This document shows, piece by piece, positions 26,105-33,405 of a stretch of 34,801 bases of DNA. Positions within the stretch are counted from its first letter, which is position 1; each line of letters begins with the position of its first letter. The notes below the pieces were generated by a model, which was given only the letters and a program-made list of their open reading frames with translations, had not been told where the DNA came from and did not search any database. The position numbers and the translations under genes are program-made. Origin of the DNA: an uncultured Arenicella sp. (lineage in GTDB: Bacteria > Pseudomonadota > Gammaproteobacteria > Arenicellales > Arenicellaceae); NCBI GenBank assembly GCA_938045295.1, contig CALINO010000043.1:1-34801 (forward strand), in the 5' to 3' direction.

Positions 26105-27037
26105 TCAAGCGTCTTTTGTTTGCGACAAAAAGGCGTTTCGTATGTTGGCAGCGCCGGCACTCCAGACTTTTTCGCCAGCCGTGATGTACTCTAATACTTG
26201 CTCTAATTTGCTAATGCGGTGAGGTTGCCCGAGCATCCAAGGGTGTATGTTTAAAGCTAAGATGCGCCCACCTTGTTGTTCAGCTTCGCCTAGTAAAAAG
26301 TCGTGTGCATCACAAATTTGTTCAACGTAAGACTGTTCACTGTGTTTGTTGTCCATCAGAATGAACTTGTCTTCTAACTCGTTTGATAATGGCATGGCGG
26401 TTATCTCGCCTGAGTTGGTTTTAAAGGCATAAGGCATGTCATCGTTCACCCAGTCTGAAAAATACTCAATGCCATGTTCGGCTAACAGATCTGGCGTATT
26501 TGCACTCTCGCTGCGCGCAGGGCTCAGCCAACCGGTAACGTCTTGACCGCTGAGTTCTCTAAGGCGGGTGAGGGCGTGATCGATCTGCTGGCGTTCGTCT
26601 TCAATGGGCTGCCCACCGTAATGCAAGGCATCCATGTGCAAGCCGTGGCATGCAATTTCATCACCTCGTTCTTTCAGGGCGTGCAGCAAATAAGGGTTGC
26701 GTTCGGCCAAGCGCGTGTTCATGGCAAAAGTAGGGCGAATGCCATATTTGTCGAAGGCTTTTAGAAAGCGGTACACGCCTACTCGATTGCCATAGTCACG
26801 CAAGGTGTAGTGGCGTAAATCGGGGTGTGGCATGGTCATGCCGCCAGGAACCTTAAACGGCTTGCCTTGTTGATTGATTGGAAAGAACTGCAAACACACA
26901 TTCACCCACAGGGCTAACTTTTTACCGTTAGGCCACTCTATTTTGGGGCGTTGGCTGAGCATACTCCACGAGTAACGCTCATGGTCCATACCGTAGCGGC
27001 GCATAGGATACTCTAAAAACTTTTTATCCAGGCTCAT
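26105..27037 (-). CDS. PuuE/NodB-type polysaccharide-deacetylase-fold hydrolase, second of a pair
   Basis: A 310-residue protein of the NodB fold, closest in layout to the allantoinase PuuE and cyclic-imide-hydrolase branch rather than to sugar deacetylases. Visible features are RPKIEWPNGKKLALWVNVCL, LRDYGNRVGVYRFLKAFDKY, EIACHGLHMDALHYGG, TGWLSPARSESANTPDLL and ALNIHPWMLGQPHRI. The usual TFDDG metal motif is absent from the first strand. The start overlaps the stop of the upstream homologue by 4 bp (ATGA), so the two are coupled. A ring-opening amidohydrolase on an imide, ureide or lactam is inferred. Confidence 0.82.
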   Translation of the reverse strand: MSLDKKFLEYPMRRYGMDHERYSWSMLSQRPKIEWPNGKKLALWVNVCLQFFPINQQGKPFKVPGGMTMPHPDLRHYTLRDYGNRVGVYRFLKAFDKYGIRPTFAMNTRLAERNPYLLHALKERGDEIACHGLHMDALHYGGQPIEDERQQIDHALTRLRELSGQDVTGWLSPARSESANTPDLLAEHGIEYFSDWVNDDMPYAFKTNSGEITAMPLSNELEDKFILMDNKHSEQSYVEQICDAHDFLLGEAEQQGGRILALNIHPWMLGQPHRISKLEQVLEYITAGEKVWSAGAANIRNAFLSQTKDA

Positions 27038-27954
27038 GCGATGCTCTCCTGTTGTTGTTTAATACTGCTTAACGCTTGGTCGTAATGGTTTTCAAGGTAA
27101 AAGTCGGCTATTTCACGCCCAGTGGTTACCCACACATCTGAGTGGCCGGTAATGTATTCCAGTGCTTCTTCGTAAGCGCGCATACGGTGCGGGCAACTCA
27201 CTTGGTAATTATGAGTGGGGATGCACATGACGGTGCCAAATTCATCGCCTTCTTGATATAAGCGGTCGAAGTTGTCTTTAATGATTTGCCCATAGCGCCG
27301 CGGTTCTATCTTGTTGACCACGTAGGCAATGGTGTCGTTCATTTCAAGCGAGTAGGGGATTGAGATAAAGCGTGAGCCATTGCGCACTTTTACTGGCGTG
27401 GGTTGGTCGTCATGAAACAAATCGCAGGTGTAAATTCCGCCAGCTTCGGCAAACAAATCAATCGTATGCTCAGAATGAGACAGTGCAGGTGCAAGATAGC
27501 CAGCGGGCTTTTTGCCAACGTGCTTTTCTATGGTGTCCACAGAGTCTTGAATCATTTCACGTTCTTGTTCTTGCGATAAGCCATAGGTGTAGCGCGTGTT
27601 GTACACCCCGTGAGTGAAAAATTCCCAGTCACGTTCGGCGCACATTTCAATAATCTCTGGGTGGTGATCGCACAGCGCCGTAGATAATGAAATAGAGCCT
27701 CTGATGCCATACTTATCCAGCAGTTGCATTTGTCGCTCATGGCCAACCCGGTTGCCGTAATCGCGAATACTGTAACCGCCCACCGCAGGGTACGCTTGTG
27801 GCCACGGTTTACGATTGGGGTTCTCTGGTGGGTTAAGCTCGTAAAATTCAATGTTGGGGGCTACCCAAAATGCAATTTTAGCGCCGTTAGGCCAGGTGAT
27901 TTTGGGGCGTTTTTCATACGCCCAATAGTCGTATAAATTAGGATCTTCTTGCAT
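27034..27954 (-). CDS. PuuE/NodB-type polysaccharide-deacetylase-fold hydrolase, first of a pair
   Basis: A 306-residue homologue of the next gene, with RPKITWPNGAKIAFWVAPNI, SIRDYGNRVGHERQMQLLDK, EFFTHGVYNTRYTYG, AGYLAPALSHSEHTIDLF and CIPTHNYQVSCPHRM. The DYGNRVG block is shared almost exactly with its partner, while the region after the His differs: HGVYNT here and HGLHMDAL there. The two may therefore act as a heteromer or on successive substrates. It lies 10 bp after the isochorismatase-like gene. As in its partner, the first NodB Asp motif is missing, a trait I associate with PuuE-like enzymes. Confidence 0.82.
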   Translation of the reverse strand: MQEDPNLYDYWAYEKRPKITWPNGAKIAFWVAPNIEFYELNPPENPNRKPWPQAYPAVGGYSIRDYGNRVGHERQMQLLDKYGIRGSISLSTALCDHHPEIIEMCAERDWEFFTHGVYNTRYTYGLSQEQEREMIQDSVDTIEKHVGKKPAGYLAPALSHSEHTIDLFAEAGGIYTCDLFHDDQPTPVKVRNGSRFISIPYSLEMNDTIAYVVNKIEPRRYGQIIKDNFDRLYQEGDEFGTVMCIPTHNYQVSCPHRMRAYEEALEYITGHSDVWVTTGREIADFYLENHYDQALSSIKQQQESIA

Positions 27955-27964
27955 GCCGCCCTCG

Positions 27965-28633
27965 CTATTGGGCTTGGCCGTCTAGCCAAGTAAACACGTC
28001 TTGCACTTCAAGGACATCCGCGTATTTAATGGCCAAGTCGGTCAAGTTGGCGTAGTGGTAACTTTCGTGTTTGTCGGCCACGCACTCTTCAGGAACAATG
28101 GTGCGATAACCTCGTGACAGTGAATCAACCGCCGTGGCGCGAATGCAGCCCGAAGTTGAGCCGCCAGTAATAATGACGGTGTCTACCTGATGCCACACAC
28201 ACAACGATTGAAGTTGAGTTTCGAAGAACGCCGAGGGCATTTTTTTGCAGTAGATCACGTCTTTGACTCGGTCAATTTCCAAGCGGTCATCAAACTCGGT
28301 GCGTTCTGAATTAAAGGCAATGTTTTGCAGAGAGTCCGGCGTGTCGGTGCGCGTGCCCCAGATGCCGCAGTCTTCGCCCGATTCCATATAAGCAACGTGG
28401 GTCCAGACAACAGGCCAGCCTAAGCGTCTGAATTCCTTAGCCAGCTCGTTGGTGTAATGCATTTGTTTGGGGTCAGTTTCGTAAGCGGTTTTAAATAAAT
28501 CCGTACGTGTGTATGCTTTTTGTGGGTCGACATTGACTAAAATTGCCTTTTTGCCAAAGCCAAATTTGGCGCGTGTGGGGTTGGCCTTGAGCTCTTGGTA
28601 GATTTCACGCGCCGTCTTATTACTGCTTTGCAT
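27965..28633 (-). CDS. Isochorismatase-like cysteine hydrolase (amidase)
   Basis: Member of the isochorismatase/nicotinamidase/N-carbamoylsarcosine-amidase superfamily. The catalytic triad is complete: Asp in ILVNVDPQKAYTR, Lys in VIYCKKMPSAFF and Cys in GGSTSGCIRATAVDSLSRGY, with the cis-peptide context in place. The overall look is closest to N-carbamoylsarcosine amidase and maleamate amidase types. The frame reaches 28687, but I choose ATG 28633 because GAGGA lies about 10 bases upstream and the earlier 18 residues are unlike the family. It heads a minus-strand operon with the two PuuE-like genes, a pairing that suggests amide hydrolysis after ring opening. Confidence 0.88.
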   Translation of the reverse strand: MQSSNKTAREIYQELKANPTRAKFGFGKKAILVNVDPQKAYTRTDLFKTAYETDPKQMHYTNELAKEFRRLGWPVVWTHVAYMESGEDCGIWGTRTDTPDSLQNIAFNSERTEFDDRLEIDRVKDVIYCKKMPSAFFETQLQSLCVWHQVDTVIITGGSTSGCIRATAVDSLSRGYRTIVPEECVADKHESYHYANLTDLAIKYADVLEVQDVFTWLDGQAQ

Positions 28634-28805
28634 AATTGCTGAGTCCTCGTTACTGTTTTTTCGTGTGTGTAGAGTTTGTTGTATCAATAATGTTCTTAAT
28701 TTTCTCGGTACTAGCTTTGGGGGCTAAGTTTCGCTATTAATTGAACAATATCAGACTGTATTCATGGTGCCATTCATTAGGCGACAAGTGTTATGAATAA
28801 TTTAA

Positions 28806-28827
28806 ATTGTTATATTAGTATAACAAT
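28806..28827. promoter_or_regulatory. Best operator-like site, between the two catabolic operons
   Basis: ATTGTTATA-TTAG-TATAACAAT, with perfect 9-bp inverted arms and a 4-bp spacer. It lies in the divergent promoter region, 49 bp before the CoA-transferase start. It is the model for the weaker sites at 16525, 19889, 22132 and 22236. Confidence 0.65.
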
Positions 28828-28875
28828 AGTACAATAAGCAAATCTAAAGACGTATAAACAATACAAATTTGATAC

Positions 28876-30075
28876 ATGAATAAACCACTTAAAGATGTTC
28901 GAATTCTGGATTTAACCCACATGCTGTCTGGCCCATATGGCGCCATGATCTTAGCTGACCTGGGGGCAGAAACAATTAAGGTTGAACCACCCAAAGGCGA
29001 GGGCACACGCAAGCTTTTGGCGACCGACCCAAAGAATTCCTTAGAAGGCATGGGGGCGTATTACATTACCCTGAACCGTAATAAAAAAAGCACCGTCATT
29101 GACTTAAAAAGCCCAGAAGGCTTAGAGGTGTTTTACGACTTGGTTCGTGAATCTGACATTGTTATTAGTAACTTTGGTGCTGGTGTGCCCGAGCGCTTAA
29201 AGATCGATTACGACACATTGGCTGAAATCAATCCGCGAATCATCACCTGCACCGTGTCGGGTTTTGGTTCTGATGGGCCTAATTATAAGCGCCCTGCATT
29301 CGACCAAGTGGCGCAAGCCACTGGCGGCGGCATGTCGATCACTGGCTTAGATAAAAACACCCCTATGCGCGCCGGCATCCCTATTGGTGACTTAGGTGGC
29401 GGTATGTTTGCCGTAATGGGCATTTTGTCGGCTCTGCATGAGCGTACCAGCAGTGGCAAAGGTCAGCACGTGGATATATCCATGCTGGATGCGCAAATAT
29501 CGTTGCTTAACTACATGGCAACCATGTACTTTATGTCAGGCGAAGACCCGTATCCTATTGGTAACTCGCACTTCGTGCATGTGCCATACGACACCTTTAA
29601 ATGCGCCGACGGGTTTATAGTCATTGCCGTGATTACCGATAACTTTTGGACTAATTTAAAAACGGTGGTGAACGTACCTGAGTTTGATGACCCTGAACTC
29701 GATGGCCAACCTGGTCGTTGGGCTGCGCGAGACATGATCAGTGAAAAACTCAATGACGTGTTGAGCAAAAAAAGTGCAGCGCATTGGATTGCCGAACTTG
29801 AAGCCAAACGCATTCCTTGTGCCCCAGTGAATAAGTTCAGCCAAGCGCTAAATGACGAGCAAGTACTGCACCGTAATATGGTGGTTGATATTGCACACCC
29901 TTCGGGCAAATCCACCAAAGGGCCGGGCAACCCAATTAAGTTGTCACGAACCGCCGAAGAAAGTTTTAGCCCCGCGCCGTTATTAGGGCAAGACACGGAT
30001 GATGTATTTACCAGTGTGCTCAACTATGACGAGTCTAAGCTGGCCGAGTTGAAGAAAAAAGGGGTGATTGGCTAA
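28876..30075 (+). CDS. Class III (CaiB/BaiF) CoA-transferase
   Basis: Moves CoA from a donor such as succinyl-CoA to a carboxylic acid. The 399 residues show the family N-terminus (VRILDLTHMLSGPYGAMILADLGAE split as VRILDLTHML and ADLGAETIKVEPP), the catalytic Asp172 in IPIGDLGGG, equivalent to Asp169 of formyl-CoA transferase, and HVDISMLDAQISLL. No strong ribosome site is seen before ATG 28876. Its stop overlaps the lyase start by one base (TAATG). With an adjacent HMG-CoA-lyase-type gene it resembles the succinyl-CoA:D-citramalate CoA-transferase pair of Chloroflexus; the acceptor acid here is inferred. Confidence 0.92.
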   Translation: MNKPLKDVRILDLTHMLSGPYGAMILADLGAETIKVEPPKGEGTRKLLATDPKNSLEGMGAYYITLNRNKKSTVIDLKSPEGLEVFYDLVRESDIVISNFGAGVPERLKIDYDTLAEINPRIITCTVSGFGSDGPNYKRPAFDQVAQATGGGMSITGLDKNTPMRAGIPIGDLGGGMFAVMGILSALHERTSSGKGQHVDISMLDAQISLLNYMATMYFMSGEDPYPIGNSHFVHVPYDTFKCADGFIVIAVITDNFWTNLKTVVNVPEFDDPELDGQPGRWAARDMISEKLNDVLSKKSAAHWIAELEAKRIPCAPVNKFSQALNDEQVLHRNMVVDIAHPSGKSTKGPGNPIKLSRTAEESFSPAPLLGQDTDDVFTSVLNYDESKLAELKKKGVIG

Positions 30076-30992
30076 TGGCTGAGCGCGTTTATATCAATGA
30101 TGTTGGCCCTCGTGATGGGCTGCAAAATCAAGCTAAAATTTTAACCGTGGCTGAGCGTATTGAGTTAATCAACAGCTTGCTTGAGGCCAACGTAGACAGT
30201 ATTGAAGTAGGCGCGTTTGTGTCGCCTAAGGCCGTGCCAGCCATGGCCGGTTCGAATGAGGTGGCGCTTGGTCTAAATGGCCAGCAGTCGCAAGCTCAGT
30301 TTTCGGCCTTAGTGCCAAATTTGCGCGGTTATGAGATGGCGGTAGAGTCGGGCATTCGCACGGTCGCTATGGTGCTGTATGGCAGTGATACCATGGCGGA
30401 AAAAAACGTGCGCATGACCCCTGAACAAGCAGAGCAGTCTGCCTTAGACATGTTGCAGCGTTCACGCGATGACGGCGTGGCGGTTATTGCTACCATTGCG
30501 GTGTCGTTTGAATGCCCGTTCGACGGGGCTACAAACCCCGACCGAGTGCGTGAAATAACCACCAAATTTCTACAAGCCGGCGCCGAACGTATTGTGATTG
30601 CCGACACCATTGGTGCGGCTAACCCCAGTGACGTGGCCTCGCTGTCAAAAAGCTTAGTGGCTGATAATGGCGCCGAGCAAATTGCGTGTCATTTTCACGA
30701 TACACGGGCTTTAGGCATGGCCAATTTGTACGCCGCGGTAGAGGCCGGTATTCGCCACTTTGACGCTTCGATTGCCGGTTTAGGCGGTTGTCCATTCGCA
30801 CCCGGAGCAACCGGCAATATTGCCACTGAAGACGCGGTCATGATGTTGCATTCAATGGGCTACGACACCGGCATTGATTTAAATAAACTGCTGGTGGCCT
30901 CTGACTTGGCTGAAACCTTAACCGGTTCGGCCCCCGGAGGGCGCAGCAAGCCGTGGTTGGCGCCTTACTTAGCAAAAGGCAAGGCTGTGTAA
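30075..30992 (+). CDS. HMG-CoA lyase-type retro-aldol lyase
   Basis: A 305-residue TIM-barrel lyase of the HMG-CoA lyase family, cleaving a 3-hydroxy-3-methylacyl-CoA to acetyl-CoA plus an oxo acid. The N-terminus has the catalytic Arg13-Asp14 in NDVGPRDGLQNQ; further on come VEVGAFVSPK-like SIEVGAFVSPKAVPAM, the metal-binding HFHDTRALGMANL at about 204 and the signature GLGGCPFAPGATGN at about 236 with the catalytic-loop Cys. It could act on HMG-CoA, citramalyl-CoA or a homologue. Coupling to the CoA-transferase and absence of leucine-catabolic genes (methylcrotonyl-CoA carboxylase, isovaleryl-CoA dehydrogenase) favour a citramalyl-CoA-like substrate. Confidence 0.93.
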   Translation: MAERVYINDVGPRDGLQNQAKILTVAERIELINSLLEANVDSIEVGAFVSPKAVPAMAGSNEVALGLNGQQSQAQFSALVPNLRGYEMAVESGIRTVAMVLYGSDTMAEKNVRMTPEQAEQSALDMLQRSRDDGVAVIATIAVSFECPFDGATNPDRVREITTKFLQAGAERIVIADTIGAANPSDVASLSKSLVADNGAEQIACHFHDTRALGMANLYAAVEAGIRHFDASIAGLGGCPFAPGATGNIATEDAVMMLHSMGYDTGIDLNKLLVASDLAETLTGSAPGGRSKPWLAPYLAKGKAV

Positions 30993-31594
30993 TGGACTTA
31001 AAAAAGCATTCATCTGGGTTGGGTAAAAAGCCGGCGTTGATTGTGGTTGACATGATCAATGCCTTTACTGACCCTGAATGCGATTTGGGCAGTGAGTGTG
31101 AATCGGTTGTAAAAGCAAACCAAGAATTGCTGGCCGAGTTTAGAAAACTTAATCTGCCCATTTTATTTACCACGGTTGCGTATCACAATGGTGAACAAGC
31201 GCGCGTCTTTCGTGAACGAATTTCTGCGCTAAACATCTTAGTGGCTAAAAGCCACTGGGTTGATTTAGATGAGAGAATGGAACGCAAGAAAAATGAAAAA
31301 ATTGTTGAAAAACAATGGGCCAGTGGCTTTTTCTCAACTGATTTGCACGACTTATTGCAAGCCGACGCGGTGGACTCTATTGTGGTAACAGGCTTAACCA
31401 CCAGCGGTTGTGTGCGCGCAACGGCGGTGGATGGCTTACAGCATGATTATCGTGTTGTGGTGGCCGAGCAAGCGGTGGGTGACCGCAACCAGCAAGCGCA
31501 CGACGCCAACTTGTTTGACCTGAATGCAAAATACGCAGACGTTGAAAGCAATCACACCATTATTGAAATGCTCAGCGCCTGTCGAATAAATTAA
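30992..31594 (+). CDS. Isochorismatase-like cysteine hydrolase (amidase), second copy
   Basis: About 200 residues with the full catalytic set: Asp in ALIVVDMINAFTD, Lys in IVEKQWASGFF and Cys in TGLTTSGCVRATAVDGLQHD. It resembles N-carbamoylsarcosine amidase/maleamate amidase members. The frame opens at 30953, but the ATG at 30992 overlaps the lyase stop (TAATG) and gives the natural family N-terminus. Third gene of the CoA-transferase operon. It shares the TSGC(I/V)RATAVD core with the enzyme at 27965, so the two amidases may take related substrates. Confidence 0.9.
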   Translation: MDLKKHSSGLGKKPALIVVDMINAFTDPECDLGSECESVVKANQELLAEFRKLNLPILFTTVAYHNGEQARVFRERISALNILVAKSHWVDLDERMERKKNEKIVEKQWASGFFSTDLHDLLQADAVDSIVVTGLTTSGCVRATAVDGLQHDYRVVVAEQAVGDRNQQAHDANLFDLNAKYADVESNHTIIEMLSACRIN

Positions 31595-31639
31595 GCTGCA
31601 ATAAATAGCCACGCAATCACCAAGGAAGAGGGTTCGCGC

Positions 31640-31741
31640 GTTGTACTTTCCAACCTAGTATTTTTCAGCCTAGTACTTTTTAATCCAGTACTTACAAACG
31701 CGGCATTTTCGAACTTAGCACTTACGAACTTAGAGACGTTC
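31640..31741. repeat. Degenerate direct repeats of about 15 bp
   Basis: Related units follow one another: CAACCTAGTATTTTT (31651), CAGCCTAGTACTTTTT (31666), AATCCAGTACTTAC (31682), GAACTTAGCACTTAC (31711) and GAACTTAGAGACGTTC (31726). The shared core is about AACCTAGTACTT. The array lies between convergent genes and runs into the last codons of the Lrp gene. No hairpin terminator with a T tract is evident here. Confidence 0.6.
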
Positions 31742-32210
31742 GAACATCAATGTGCGACTGCGTTTTGATTTCTTCCATAGAAAAAGCCGAGCTTACGTCA
31801 ATCAGCCCAGGTACTTCTTCAATGAGCTTTTGATACACGCGGTCGTAGTGATTTAAATCCTGCACCACTATTTTCAATAAGTAATCCACATCTCCGGTCA
31901 TTCGATGGCATTCAATAATCTCAGGCATATTTTTCACTGAGCGCGAAAAGCGCGTTAGCCAATCGGCATTGTGTTTTTCTATGCGCAATGTGACGAAAGT
32001 GGTGGTACCTAAGCCGATAGCCTTAAGGTTCACGTCGATGGTGTAGCGGGCAATAATGCCGCTTTCTTGCAAGCGCTTTATTCTCCGCCAACAAGGGTTA
32101 TTCGTTAACCCTATTTCATTGGCAATGGCTTGCACTGAAGAAGTGGAGTCTCGTTGAAGTATGTTTAATATGTGGATGTCTTTGGTATCTAATTCTAATA
32201 TATCGTTCAT
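31722..32210 (-). CDS. Lrp/AsnC family regulator
   Basis: A 162-residue feast/famine regulator. The N-terminal helix-turn-helix (LDTKDIHILNILQRDSTSSV, NEIGLTNNPCWRRIKRLQES) is followed by the RAM ligand-binding domain (VTLRIEKHNADWLTRF, ECHRMTGDVDYLLKIVVQDL). Lrp proteins bind amino acids or small effectors and often control a neighbouring gene; here the divergent DUF6356-like gene, or the amidase operon that ends 127 bp away, are candidates. The last seven or so codons come from a degenerate repeat array. Confidence 0.94.
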   Translation of the reverse strand: MNDILELDTKDIHILNILQRDSTSSVQAIANEIGLTNNPCWRRIKRLQESGIIARYTIDVNLKAIGLGTTTFVTLRIEKHNADWLTRFSRSVKNMPEIIECHRMTGDVDYLLKIVVQDLNHYDRVYQKLIEEVPGLIDVSSAFSMEEIKTQSHIDVRTSLSS

Positions 32211-32273
32211 TATTGAAATAAAAACACTATCTATGATTGATCTTTAGATTATTATGGGATGCGCTAAAGAGCA

Positions 32274-32582
32274 ATGGCTTTTACACTGATTATTAGTAAT
32301 AACCAATCTGACATTGATGCTTACACAGCCATGAAACAGCCTTTATCTGTATTTACCGATCACCCTAATTCCGTGGGCGAAAGCTACTTTGAACACTTTT
32401 TAACCGCCTCTGGTTTTGCCACAAAAATGTTCATTGGCAGTTTGGCGTGTTTGGTGCACGCGTTGTTTCCATTTTGGTGTACAAAAACCGGCAGTCAGGC
32501 CATTACTGAGTTGCATGGCCGCATGGTGACGCACCGTGATAAAAACAGCTGTGACGGCGACGAAGCAACGCCTGAAAAGTAA
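32274..32582 (+). CDS. DUF6356-like small protein
   Basis: A 102-residue protein. The core FTDHPNSVGESYFEHFLTAS, then FATKMFIGSLACLVHALFPF, matches the pattern of small proteobacterial proteins listed as DUF6356, of unknown role. One hydrophobic segment lies at about residues 52-68, so it may be membrane associated. Family members usually begin just before FTDHP, so ATG 32331 (MKQPLSVF) may be the real start, which would make it 83 residues. It is divergent from lrp. Confidence 0.7.
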   Translation: MAFTLIISNNQSDIDAYTAMKQPLSVFTDHPNSVGESYFEHFLTASGFATKMFIGSLACLVHALFPFWCTKTGSQAITELHGRMVTHRDKNSCDGDEATPEK

Positions 32583-32685
32583 GTCATGATGTTCTGGCGG
32601 CGCTAAGCAAAAATCAGCGAAAACGCGCCGCCCCAATTCCCTCAGCAACTGGCAACTCTCCCCAGTCAGTTACAGTCCGTTAAAT

Positions 32686-33351
32686 TCAAGCCCAAGGTTT
32701 GGCCACACCTAAATAGGCCTCAACCAACAGTATTAGCCAAATAGTGATAACCCAAGGGCGTACCTTGTTTAGGCTGTTAATCATGACTTGATTGTCTTGA
32801 TCATTGTGAGTGCCTTGCAATAGTTTCACATACGTTGCGCTGAAGCCTGTGATCTTTATTCGAATCATTAAGCCGCAAAACACCAACAGTGCAAAGCCAA
32901 GCAATTTGGCAATCAGCCAAGGCGCATTTTCTAAGCGCTGAGTTTGGTAAGCGTAAATGCACGAGGCAATGATCGCGGCAATGATGAACCAACGAAAATA
33001 AAAGTCGAACTTTGTGAGTGCGGCAATAAAGGGGGCGTGGTGCTTAAAGTGCAATATCAGCACCATGGCTAACCAAAAAGGCCCTAAGGCAATGATGGCC
33101 AGCATTTGCCAGCTGGCATGTTCCACGCCAATATAATGCGACAGCAGGCCCCCCACGGTCAGCATTAAACTCATGCATATGCGAGGCAGTAAATCACAGC
33201 CCAGCATGATTTTTGCGGCGGTTAAGCGAGCCTCGGTTGATAGCTCAGGGTTCACCACAAAGCCACTTGAGTAAAAAACGCCCAAATCACCACCCAGCCA
33301 GTAAACAAATAGCAGAAGGTGAATAATCAACAGCAGCTCATAAGTACTCAT
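32686..33351 (-). CDS. Integral membrane protein, paralogue of the 22301 product
   Basis: A 221-residue protein with about five hydrophobic helices. Its first helix, HLLLFVYWLGGDLGVFYSSGF, mirrors the WLGGEWGVFNTSRY stretch of the 22301 protein, and the later basic loop and Trp-rich C-terminus correspond as well. Function unknown; CopD/DUF2269-like fold suspected. It lies 54 bp downstream of the MFS transporter on the same strand and may be cotranscribed with it. Confidence 0.75.
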   Translation of the reverse strand: MSTYELLLIIHLLLFVYWLGGDLGVFYSSGFVVNPELSTEARLTAAKIMLGCDLLPRICMSLMLTVGGLLSHYIGVEHASWQMLAIIALGPFWLAMVLILHFKHHAPFIAALTKFDFYFRWFIIAAIIASCIYAYQTQRLENAPWLIAKLLGFALLVFCGLMIRIKITGFSATYVKLLQGTHNDQDNQVMINSLNKVRPWVITIWLILLVEAYLGVAKPWA

Positions 33352-33405
33352 AGTGGCTTACCTTTTATAAATGGCTTTTTGTTATAAAACCATTTTGTTA
33401 TTAAA

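Noticed and set aside
29511-30023. A 170-codon minus-strand open frame
   Set aside because: It is antisense to the CoA-transferase and has no recognisable features or upstream ribosome site.
30075-30992. Leucine catabolism via HMG-CoA
   Set aside because: No methylcrotonyl-CoA carboxylase, isovaleryl-CoA dehydrogenase or methylglutaconyl-CoA hydratase is nearby, so the HMGL-type lyase is better read with its coupled CoA-transferase.
31640-31741. CRISPR array
   Set aside because: The units are about 15 bp, degenerate and directly adjoining, with no unique spacers of regular length.
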